A DNA stretch of 64,000 nucleotides from Ferrimonas sp048263965. GTDB taxonomy: Bacteria > Pseudomonadota > Gammaproteobacteria > Enterobacterales > Shewanellaceae. The notes beneath the pieces were generated by a model that was not told the origin of the DNA, ran no database searches, and saw only the letters and a list, made by a program, of their open reading frames with translations. This document shows positions 42,704-50,363 of the stretch, piece after piece. The DNA lies in the NCBI RefSeq assembly GCF_048263965.1, contig NZ_JBLXDO010000016.1, positions 30,927 through 94,926 on the forward strand, given 5' to 3'. A program made the position numbers and the translations under genes. How positions within the stretch are numbered: the first letter of the stretch is position 1; each line of letters starts with the position of its first letter.

Positions 42704-43501
42704 CTAGCGAACGTTGGTGGACTCGAAGATCTTGTCCGCCGAAGCCGCCACAAAGCCGGTGTAGAGCTCGCCGTCGGCCATGGGGTAGCGCAGGGCAAAC
42801 TCATAGAAGCAGGCGGGGATGGTCATCTCGCCGTCGGCGAAGCTCACCGCCACCTTGTCTGCCAGGGTGGAGGATTGCTCCAGCAGCACTTCCGGACTGC
42901 CCTTGATCTCACCGCCGGAGCTGTTGAGATCGAAGCCGGACGCCTTCAGTGCCTGGTTGACGCTCTCCAGGGTGCCAAACTCGCTCAAGTGGTTCACGCT
43001 GACGGTAAAGTGGTTGGCGCGGAAACCGAAGGCCGCCAGCCAGGCGGCGTACTCGCTCTCCTCCAGCAGGGTGCGGTACTGCTCCTGGGTGGCCTTCCAG
43101 GGGGCGCCGCCATAGGCATGAGCCACATCCTGGGTCAGCCCCTGGGGCATCTGCGCCACCAGAGACGCCACGATCTCCTGCAGCTGGGCACTGCACTCCT
43201 CCAGCTTCAGCTCAGAGATAAAAACCTTGGGCTGAGTGCTGTCAGGGTGTTCGTAGTGCCGGGCATACAGTTTCTTGGCGTCGAAGTGATACTCCCCTTT
43301 CTGCTCGTATCCCAGGGCCAGGAAGTGCTGGGCCAGGTTGTCGATCCCCAGGCCCGGGGCACGGAAGGTACGAAACGCCACATGGTCGTTGATGATCGCC
43401 TCACCACCACTGAGCAGTTGATGCACCTTCTCGGCACTGGGGCACTGCTTCAGGTAGTCCTGCCACAGCTGGCCAAACAGGTTTTGAATATCCATTTCCA
43501 T
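42704..43501 (-). CDS. DUF1338 protein (2-oxoadipate dioxygenase/HglS-like fold)
   Basis: 265 aa. The family includes iron-dependent 2-oxoadipate dioxygenase/decarboxylase. Likely metal ligands are His in NDHVAFRTF, His in RANHFTVSVNHL and Glu in CFYEFALRYP. It is the last gene of astC-astA-astD-DUF1338, 10 bp after astD, with AAGGAG before its ATG. A role in arginine or related dicarboxylate catabolism is suggested by context but not shown. Confidence 0.85.
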   Translation of the reverse strand: MEMDIQNLFGQLWQDYLKQCPSAEKVHQLLSGGEAIINDHVAFRTFRAPGLGIDNLAQHFLALGYEQKGEYHFDAKKLYARHYEHPDSTQPKVFISELKLEECSAQLQEIVASLVAQMPQGLTQDVAHAYGGAPWKATQEQYRTLLEESEYAAWLAAFGFRANHFTVSVNHLSEFGTLESVNQALKASGFDLNSSGGEIKGSPEVLLEQSSTLADKVAVSFADGEMTIPACFYEFALRYPMADGELYTGFVAASADKIFESTNVR

Positions 43502-43511
43502 CTTGCTCCTT

Positions 43512-44975
43512 TTAGATCTCCAGGCCCGGGGCCAGGGTGGCGGGCATGGCTACCTGATCCGCTTCCACGGAAGCGACCGGGTAGGCGCAGTAATCCGCCG
43601 CGTAGTAGGCACTGGCCCTGTGGTTACCGCTGGCGCCGATGCCACCGAAGGGGGCGGAGCCGGCAGCGCCGGTGATCTGCTTGTTCCAGTTGACGATGCC
43701 GGCGCGGCTGCGCGCCAGGAAGTACTCCCACTCGTCCCTGCTGTCGGACAGCAGGCCGGCGGAGAGGCCGTAACGGGTGCGGTTGGCCAGCTCAATAGCC
43801 TGATCAAACTCGTCGTAGCGAATCACCTGCAACAGGGGACCGAAGTACTCCTCGTCAGGCAGCTCGCCGATAGCGGTGACATCGATGATGCCTGGGCTCA
43901 CCAGGCCGGTGTCCGCTTGCAGCGGACGCAGTTCCACCAGGGGCTCGCCCCCAAGCTCACGCAGCTTGACCTGAGCGTCCACCATCGCCTGGGCGGCACC
44001 GGCGGAGATCATCGACCCCATGAAGGGCTGAGGATCGGCGTCGAACTTGCCGACACGGATCTTATTGGTGGCCTCAATCAGGCGCGCCAGGATGGCGTCA
44101 CCCTGCCCAGTGCGGGGCAGGTAGAGACGACGGGCACAGGTACAGCGCTGACCGGAGGAGATGAAGGCGGACTGGATGATGTCGTGCACCGCCGCCGCCT
44201 CATCCGCCACCTGACGAACGATCAACGGGTTGTTGCCGCCCATCTCCAGGGCCAGGATCTTGCCGGGCTCACCACCGAACTGCTGATGCAGCAGGTGACC
44301 GGTGCGGGAGCTGCCGGTGAAGAACAGGCCATCGATCTCCTGGTGGGAAGCCAGGGCCTTGCCGGTCTCCAGCTCACCCTGAACCAGGTTGATGACACCG
44401 GCGGGCAGGCCCGCTTCCTGCCACAGCTTCAACATCAGCTCCGCCACCTTGGGGGTCTGCTCCGACGGCTTGAGGACCACGGTGTTACCGGCAATCAGCG
44501 CCGGCACAATGTGGCCATTGGGCAGGTGGCCGGGGAAGTTGTAGGGGCCAAACACCGCCACCACACCATGGGGCTTGTGTCTCAGCACCGCACGGCCGGC
44601 GGGGGCCTGGCTCTCCTTGGAGCCGGTACGCTCGCCGTAGGCGGTGATGGACAAGCCCACCTTGCCAATCATGGCGGCGGCCTCGGTGCGGGTCTCCCAC
44701 AGGGGCTTGCCGGTCTCCTCGGCGATGGTCAGGGCCATCTGCTCCTTATTGGCTTCCAGCTGTGCCTTGTAGGCGTTGATGATCTCCAGGCGTCCTTCCA
44801 GACCCAGGCTGAACCAGGGGAACTGGGCAGCGCGGGCCGCCTTCAGGGCCGCATCCACCTGCTCCGGAGTGGCGCTCTGGCCCTGCCAGATCACCTCGTT
44901 GGTGGCCGGGTTCACCGAGTGCATCTCGTGCCCCAGTCCCTGGGCCCACTGGCCGTTAATCAAATGGCTCATCAC
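43512..44975 (-). CDS. astD: Succinylglutamate-semialdehyde dehydrogenase AstD
   Basis: NAD-dependent step 4 of the arginine succinyltransferase pathway. 487 aa. The general-base Glu is in ALEMGGNNPLIV and the catalytic Cys in SSGQRCTCARRLYLP. The N-terminal HLINGQWAQGLG is typical of AstD. It sits seven bases after astA. Confidence 0.96.
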   Translation of the reverse strand: MMSHLINGQWAQGLGHEMHSVNPATNEVIWQGQSATPEQVDAALKAARAAQFPWFSLGLEGRLEIINAYKAQLEANKEQMALTIAEETGKPLWETRTEAAAMIGKVGLSITAYGERTGSKESQAPAGRAVLRHKPHGVVAVFGPYNFPGHLPNGHIVPALIAGNTVVLKPSEQTPKVAELMLKLWQEAGLPAGVINLVQGELETGKALASHQEIDGLFFTGSSRTGHLLHQQFGGEPGKILALEMGGNNPLIVRQVADEAAAVHDIIQSAFISSGQRCTCARRLYLPRTGQGDAILARLIEATNKIRVGKFDADPQPFMGSMISAGAAQAMVDAQVKLRELGGEPLVELRPLQADTGLVSPGIIDVTAIGELPDEEYFGPLLQVIRYDEFDQAIELANRTRYGLSAGLLSDSRDEWEYFLARSRAGIVNWNKQITGAAGSAPFGGIGASGNHRASAYYAADYCAYPVASVEADQVAMPATLAPGLEI

Positions 44976-44982
44976 TGATTCC

Positions 44983-46005
44983 TTATCGATTCATGCCCAG
45001 GACCCACACGGTGGCCCCGGAGTTCCGGGCCAGTGCGTCGGCATCAGCCTGGCTCAGGAAGATCTCTCCGGCCTCCCTGTCTACCTTGGCACTGGCTCTG
45101 ATGATGGTCAGATCCTTGAGGTTGGCGTTGGTGACGATCACCTTGTCGTCACCGTCGTGATCACCCACCTTGAGGGTCAGGCTGGCGGATTCGCGAACCG
45201 CCTTGATTTCGCTGCGCTGACACTCCACCGTCGGGCCGGCATCGAAGATGTCCACGTAACCCTGACAGCGGAAGCCCTGGCTCTGCAACAACCTCAGGGC
45301 AGGCTTGGTGTTCTCATGCACCTCGCCCACCACCGCTTGCGCCTCGGGGCTCAGCAGATTGACGTAGATGGGGTGACGGGGCATCAGTTCGGCCACAAAC
45401 ACCTTGTCACCGATGCCGGTCAGGTAATCTGCGGTGGGGAAGTCGATGCCGAAGAAGTGATCCTCCAGCCACTGCCAGAAGGGGGAGGCCCCACTGGCGT
45501 CACTGACCCCGCGCATCTCGGCGATCACCTTGTCACCGAAACGCTCAGGGAAGGCCGCCAGCAGCAGGAAGCGGCACATGGACAGGAAGCGGCCGTTGTC
45601 CCCCTTACGCCATTCAGGCTTAAGATAGAGGGTGCACAGCTCCGCTGCCCCGGTGTAGTCGTTACACAGGGTCAGGGTGTTCACTTCCCGGCGGATTTCC
45701 AGCTGAGGAGAGACATGCACATCCTTGCCCAGGCGGTAGTGGTAGAAGGCATCTTCGATGCCCACCGCCGCCTCGATGGCACAGGTGCCCACCACCTCAC
45801 CGGTTTCCGTCTCCTCCAGCACCATCAGGTAGAGCTCGTCCCCCGGTTGCTCCACCGCTTTGGCGAAGCTGCGGACAGAGCGCTGGATCTTACTCTTCAG
45901 CAGTTTTTCATCGATTGGCAGCGAGGTGAATCCGTGACCGGAATCCTCGGCAATCTGAAGCAGAGCGGGATAATCCCGCTCGGCGATCGGTCGTACTCTA
46001 AGCAT
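44983..46005 (-). CDS. astA: Arginine N-succinyltransferase AstA
   Basis: First step of the AST pathway: succinyl-CoA plus arginine. 340 aa. Begins LRVRPIAERDYPALLQIAEDSGHGFTSLP-like sequence, with the family motifs LYLKPEWRKGDNGRFLS and CQGYVDIFDAGPTVEC. Between astC/argD and astD. Confidence 0.96.
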   Translation of the reverse strand: MLRVRPIAERDYPALLQIAEDSGHGFTSLPIDEKLLKSKIQRSVRSFAKAVEQPGDELYLMVLEETETGEVVGTCAIEAAVGIEDAFYHYRLGKDVHVSPQLEIRREVNTLTLCNDYTGAAELCTLYLKPEWRKGDNGRFLSMCRFLLLAAFPERFGDKVIAEMRGVSDASGASPFWQWLEDHFFGIDFPTADYLTGIGDKVFVAELMPRHPIYVNLLSPEAQAVVGEVHENTKPALRLLQSQGFRCQGYVDIFDAGPTVECQRSEIKAVRESASLTLKVGDHDGDDKVIVTNANLKDLTIIRASAKVDREAGEIFLSQADADALARNSGATVWVLGMNR

Positions 46006-46044
46006 GGCCGGTCTCCTCTCCTACTCGCCCTGGCGGGGAGGGAG

Positions 46045-47262
46045 TTAGCCCTGTTTTACCTTGGCAACCGCTTCCTCGAAGCGGGCCAGACCCAGTTCAA
46101 TCTCTTCGTCGGTGATCACCAGAGATGGGGTGAAACGCACCACGTTGGCACCGGCCACCAGGCACATCAGGCCGGCTTCGGCAGAGGCCACCAGGAAGTC
46201 ACGGGCACGGCCCTGGAACTCGTCATTGAGCACGGCGCCGATCAGCAGGCCTTGACCACGCACTTCGGAGAACACCTGGTACTTGTCGTTGATGGCGTTA
46301 AGGCCATCGACGAACTTGCGGTGCTTGATGGTCACCCCTTCCAGCACATCCGGGGTGTTCACCACGCCCAGCACCGCGTTGGCCACGGCACAGGCCAGAG
46401 GGTTACCACCATAGGTGGAGCCGTGGGTGCCCACCTTCAGGCTGGAAGCAATCTCGGCCTTGGTCAGCATGGCCGCCACGGGGAAACCGCCGCCCAGGGC
46501 TTTGGCGGTGGTCAGGATATCTGGGGCCACACCATAGTGCTGGTAGGCGTACAGGGCGCCGGTACGGCCGACACCGGTCTGAACCTCATCGAAGATCAGC
46601 AGGGCGTTGTGCTTGTCACACAGGGCGCGCACTCCGTCCATGAACTCCTGGGTGGCGGGGATGATGCCGCCTTCACCCTGGATGGGCTCCATCATCACGG
46701 CGCAAGTTTTGTCGGAGATCACCGCTTCCAGGGCGGCCAGATCATTGAACTCGATGTGGTCAACGCCTTCAGGCTTGGGGCCGAAGCCGTCGGAGTAGGC
46801 AGGCTGGCCACCCACAGTCACGGTGAAGAAGGTGCGGCCGTGAAACGCCTTGGTGAAGGCGATGATCTGATTCTTCTCTTCGCCGCCGTTCTCCAGGGCC
46901 CAGCGACGGGCCAGCTTCAGGGCCGCTTCGTTGGCTTCGGCACCGGAGTTGGCGAAATAGACCCGATCGGCGAAGGTGCTGTCGGTCAGGGTTTTGGCCA
47001 GCTGCAGAGCGGGCTCGTTGGTCATCACGTTGGAGAGGTGCCACAGCTTCTCTCCCTGCTCCTTCAGGGCGCCGACCAGGGCGGGGTGGCAATGGCCGAG
47101 GCAGTTCACGGCGATGCCGCCGGCGAAGTCGATAAACTCACGACCCTCCTGGTCCCATACCCGGGCGCCTTCGCCACGGACAGGGATAACACTGGAAGGG
47201 TTGTAGTTGGGGACCATTACCTGGTCAAACAGGGCGCGGTTAAGCTGTGATTGCATTGTCAT
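46045..47262 (-). CDS. argD: Acetylornithine/succinylornithine aminotransferase
   Basis: PLP aminotransferase, 405 aa. The PLP lysine is in TTAKALGGGFPV; the phosphate-binding GSHGSTYGG-like sequence is KVGTHGSTYGGNPLA. It leads the operon before astA and astD, so it acts as AstC. It also occupies the E. coli argD position between crp and pabA, so it probably serves both arginine synthesis and breakdown. ATG at 47262 (TMQSQLNRALFDQVMVP). Confidence 0.93.
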   Translation of the reverse strand: MTMQSQLNRALFDQVMVPNYNPSSVIPVRGEGARVWDQEGREFIDFAGGIAVNCLGHCHPALVGALKEQGEKLWHLSNVMTNEPALQLAKTLTDSTFADRVYFANSGAEANEAALKLARRWALENGGEEKNQIIAFTKAFHGRTFFTVTVGGQPAYSDGFGPKPEGVDHIEFNDLAALEAVISDKTCAVMMEPIQGEGGIIPATQEFMDGVRALCDKHNALLIFDEVQTGVGRTGALYAYQHYGVAPDILTTAKALGGGFPVAAMLTKAEIASSLKVGTHGSTYGGNPLACAVANAVLGVVNTPDVLEGVTIKHRKFVDGLNAINDKYQVFSEVRGQGLLIGAVLNDEFQGRARDFLVASAEAGLMCLVAGANVVRFTPSLVITDEEIELGLARFEEAVAKVKQG

Positions 47263-47594
47263 GTTCTCCTTGGCCTTACTCTTTGTGCCCCCTGAGTGTG
47301 AGACACAAATGTGACCTAATTATCATTCTGATAACAACCAACCATATAAAATTGTCGCTTTGCAGTCAAAATGGCGGAGTGTAGGACAAAGGCGCAAAAA
47401 AAGGGTAATTATTCACCATTAAAGAGACTGATACATCCATATATAATGGCCGAACAATAATTAACCCATTGTAATTTAATGGTATCCTAGCGTTTTACTA
47501 AGTAATTGCACATTCTGAAGATTTTTACTGACCAAACCCCTCTTTACGTTATCTATGCAGCATAATCGCCGCCTCATTCACCGAAAAAAACCTG
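47263..47594. other. Intergenic region upstream of argD/astC
   Basis: About 330 bp, AT-rich relative to the rest of the window, with no gene. It should carry the ast promoter. TGAATAATTA (minus strand near 47411) matches one half of an ARG box with its AT spacer; the other half is poor. No confident CRP site. Confidence 0.55.
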
Positions 47595-48680
47595 TTAACG
47601 CCGATTCTGGACCCTAACCCTGGCTTCCGGGATCTGGTAATAGCCACTGATCACCTCCAATCCATCCACCTCTTTCATGACTCTGCCGGACAGAGTCAGG
47701 TAGACCACCTCGCCAAAGGCACGGCTCATGGCGCGGGCGGCAGGCTCGGCTCGCAACCAGGGTTGTTCCAGAGAGGCCATCAGCTCAAGCAGGCGTCCCT
47801 GATAGCCGACGCCCTCGAGAAAACGGCGACCTATGGCCAGGTGCTGTTGCAGGTGTTCCGCCACAGGCTCGCAGGGCAGGCGCAGGGAACGCAGCGCCTC
47901 ATATAGCTCGCCACCGGGCTCCAGCCTGGCCTGGTTCATCCACTCTCCCCTCATGCGCTGATAGAGACGGGTGGCTTTGCGGTGAATCAGTATGGGCCCC
48001 AGGGCAAACAGACAGGCGTAGATGCGGGCATGGTCGGGGTTCTCCCCCTCCTCTCTGAGCCAATACTCCGCCTTGGATTTCAACAACCGGCACCAGCGCC
48101 ACAGCTTACGCTGGTGCAACCCCAGGCTCTGGTCCGGTGACCAGCTCCAGTGGTCAAACACCAGGCCGGGCACCAGTTGGGCCAGCTTTTCATAGCCCAG
48201 GTAGTTGATCGCCAGGTGCACGTCCTGCAGGCCACTGGCACGACGGTATTCGGAACGGTTGGAGTTGATGTGGCGAATCAGCGCCTGGCTGAGCCAGGGA
48301 TCCGCTTCAATGAATCGGGTCAGTCGACGAACGTCACCGTCCGGATTGAGCAGCAGCTCCAGCATGTCCAGTTGAGCCACCTCGATGCCCAGCACCTTCT
48401 GCAGTCCCTCGGGCTGGGCCATCAAACGCCCCAACTCCGCTTCATAGGCGCGGCAGAAGAACTGCCTCAGCTTTTCCTGCTCCTCATTACGCTTCAGGTT
48501 CTTCTGGATCCGCTTAAACTCCGCCGCCCGCTCCACCGCCAGTTTATGGCGCCAGACGAAGGCGACCTCGTCCTCCATGGTGGTCATCGGGGCGTGGACA
48601 GGCTCAGAGAGACTCTGATACTGCCAGAACTGCTGTTCAAGCTGCTCCAGCATCTGAGGTTTGGGAAGTTGGGTATTCAC
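47595..48680 (-). CDS. HDOD-domain protein
   Basis: 361 aa. The HDOD-like region begins near LDMLELLLNPDGDVRRLTRFIEADPWLSQAL (about residue 105) and includes RHINSNRSEYRRASGLQDVHLAINYLGYEKL. The N-terminal about 100 residues are charged and helical. HDOD proteins lack HD hydrolase residues and usually act in signalling or scaffolding. It is between argD and pabA. The exact role is unknown. Confidence 0.82.
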   Translation of the reverse strand: MNTQLPKPQMLEQLEQQFWQYQSLSEPVHAPMTTMEDEVAFVWRHKLAVERAAEFKRIQKNLKRNEEQEKLRQFFCRAYEAELGRLMAQPEGLQKVLGIEVAQLDMLELLLNPDGDVRRLTRFIEADPWLSQALIRHINSNRSEYRRASGLQDVHLAINYLGYEKLAQLVPGLVFDHWSWSPDQSLGLHQRKLWRWCRLLKSKAEYWLREEGENPDHARIYACLFALGPILIHRKATRLYQRMRGEWMNQARLEPGGELYEALRSLRLPCEPVAEHLQQHLAIGRRFLEGVGYQGRLLELMASLEQPWLRAEPAARAMSRAFGEVVYLTLSGRVMKEVDGLEVISGYYQIPEARVRVQNRR

Positions 48681-48955
48681 TGTTATCTAACGGTTGGACC
48701 TTTTTGACTGTTATATCACAAGCACTTAGGAAATTTCCGCCCTGCGGAAGCAGTTTTTCCTCTGAGGAAATTTGCGCGCACCAATAGGGTGCGACCCGGC
48801 GAGGCACTTCCGCCGCCCTAACACAGATCCAGATCACAGAAAACCACGCCGCATGAGCGGGTTTCATTGACCACCACGAAATAAGTCATGTGTCAACGGG
48901 GTTGGGATGACGTAATCTGAAGCCAGTTCTCACTATCACAATAGGATGTACGAAG
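48681..48955. other. Structured divergent region before the 143-aa gene
   Basis: Contains the palindrome GGAAATTTCC (48729-48738), the hairpin TTCCGC-CCT-GCGGAA, the hairpin TTTCC-TCTGA-GGAAA and a GCACC/GGTGC stem within about 80 bases. These lie 170-230 bases upstream of the strongly codon-biased gene. Possible regulatory leader or operator set. Confidence 0.4.
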
Positions 48956-49387
48956 ATGGTAACAGGAATTCAGATCACTCAATCCGCCGACAACGCCCTG
49001 GTAGGCAGCATCTGGCTGATTGACAAGGCCGCAGGTGAAGCTCGCTGTGTAGCCGCGAAAGAGAAGTATGAAGCCGACCAGGTTGTTGCCCTGGCTGACC
49101 TGGGTGAGTACGAGTCCCGTGAACTGCCTGTTGAGTCCGCCAACCCTGCCGGTCGTGAAGGTGGTCAGCACCTGAACGTCAACGTACTGCAGCGTGACGT
49201 TCTGCAGAAGCTGATGGACGCCCGTGAGCGTGTCGAAGCCGGTTCCGCCAACGACGACGACTACGCCCTGATCAGCGACAACGCTCAGCTGACCATCCGT
49301 GTATCCGGCTACGCCGTTCGCTTCAACTCTCTGACTCTGGAACAGCAGCGCGACGTTGTTGCCCGGACCTTCACCGAGAGCCTGTAA
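48956..49387 (+). CDS. Unrecognised acidic 143-aa protein with high-expression codon use
   Basis: I do not recognise the family. The protein is soluble and acidic, with a beta-rich first half (IQITQSADNALVGSIWLID) and a helical middle (VNVLQRDVLQKLMDARERVEA), ending with RDVVARTFTESL. There is no signal peptide or membrane segment, and the single cysteine is near residue 31. Codons are strongly biased (CGT for Arg, CTG for Leu, GTT and GGT), like the ribosomal protein genes in this window and unlike its neighbours, implying abundant protein. TAGGATG lies before the ATG and a strong terminator follows, so it is monocistronic. Confidence 0.8.
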   Translation: MVTGIQITQSADNALVGSIWLIDKAAGEARCVAAKEKYEADQVVALADLGEYESRELPVESANPAGREGGQHLNVNVLQRDVLQKLMDARERVEAGSANDDDYALISDNAQLTIRVSGYAVRFNSLTLEQQRDVVARTFTESL

Positions 49388-49410
49388 GGCCGCCCGCGCG
49401 CCCTTAGCCT

Positions 49411-49443
49411 GTCAACGCCGCTCCCTGAGCGGCGTTGTTGTTT
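49411..49443 (+). terminator. Intrinsic terminator of the 143-aa gene
   Basis: AACGCCGCT-CCCTG-AGCGGCGTT followed by GTTGTTT. Confidence 0.85.
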
Positions 49444-49698
49444 CAACCCCCAATCCCCTCGACCCTGAAGCCCACCTAAGGAGCGGAGCAGACTCAGGCA
49501 CTGAAGGCACAGCACGGCCAATCGCCAGCCACAAAGCCTGCTGGGCAATCCCGGCTCTCCTTGGAAGAATAATCTGATTAGCCCCCTCTTCCCGCAAAGA
49601 TCTTTCCCCTGTACAGGACAACCCCTCTATCTAAGATGATCTCTTGGGCCCATGGGGGTAGAATGCCAGCGCTTCGACTAAGCCGACAGGGACCCTTC
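49444..49698. other. Intergenic region upstream of pabA
   Basis: About 250 bp after the terminator with no convincing gene. GGGTAGAATGCC near 49664-49675 contains a TAGAAT -10-like hexamer that may belong to pabA. Confidence 0.4.
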
Positions 49699-50277
49699 AT
49701 GCTGCTGATGCTCGACAACTATGACTCCTTCACCTACAACCTGGTGCAATACTTCCAGCAGTTGGGTGAGCAGGTCGTGGTCCGTCGAAACGACGCCATC
49801 AGCCTGGCAGAGATCGAAGCCCTGAGCCCCGACTACCTAGTGATCTCCCCCGGCCCCTGCAGCCCTAACGAAGCCGGACTCTCCCTGTCACTGGTGGAGC
49901 ACTTCTCCGGCCGACTGCCGATCCTCGGCGTCTGCCTGGGACACCAGACCATAGCCCAGAGCCTGGGCGCCAAAGTGGTAAGGGCCCATCGGGTAATGCA
50001 CGGAAAAACCTCCAACATTCGCCACCGCAATCTGGGCGTGTTTCAGGGATTACCGGATCCCCTCAGGGTCACCCGCTACCACTCCCTGGTGGTGGACCCA
50101 GACACCCTACCCGACAGCCTGGAGGTCACCGCCTGGTGCCACAACCAGCTGGGGCAGCCGGAGGTCATGGGCCTGCGCCACAAAACCCTGCCCCTGGAGG
50201 GCGTACAGTTCCACCCCGAATCCGTGCTCACCGAGCAGGGGCTGGCACTGCTGAATAACTTCTTGAAACAAAACTGA
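49699..50277 (+). CDS. pabA: Glutamine amidotransferase component II (PabA/TrpG)
   Basis: 192 aa. Supplies ammonia to aminodeoxychorismate synthase PabB. Class I amidotransferase motifs: the oxyanion SPGPCSPNEAG, the nucleophile GVCLGHQTIAQ and the HPES dyad (VQFHPESVLTEQG). The ATG at 49699 gives LLMLDNYDSFTYN, the family start. E. coli pabA occupies this neighbourhood downstream of argD. Whether it also serves TrpE cannot be told. Confidence 0.95.
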   Translation: MLLMLDNYDSFTYNLVQYFQQLGEQVVVRRNDAISLAEIEALSPDYLVISPGPCSPNEAGLSLSLVEHFSGRLPILGVCLGHQTIAQSLGAKVVRAHRVMHGKTSNIRHRNLGVFQGLPDPLRVTRYHSLVVDPDTLPDSLEVTAWCHNQLGQPEVMGLRHKTLPLEGVQFHPESVLTEQGLALLNNFLKQN

Positions 50278-50363
50278 ACACCCCACGCCGCTCTCCGGGC
50301 TGATGCCGCGGAATCACTGTGATATAAATCACGGTCAAACAAACGCCAAGGATCCCTACAACA

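Noticed and set aside
44776..47250. Long plus-strand open frame opposite astD, astA and argD
   Set aside because: Antisense shadow of three recognised enzymes; composition is not protein-like and no ribosome binding site supports it.
47263..47345. CRP site upstream of argD/astC (TGTGAGACACAAATGTGA)
   Set aside because: The TGTGA and TCACA halves do not have the required six-base spacing on either strand.
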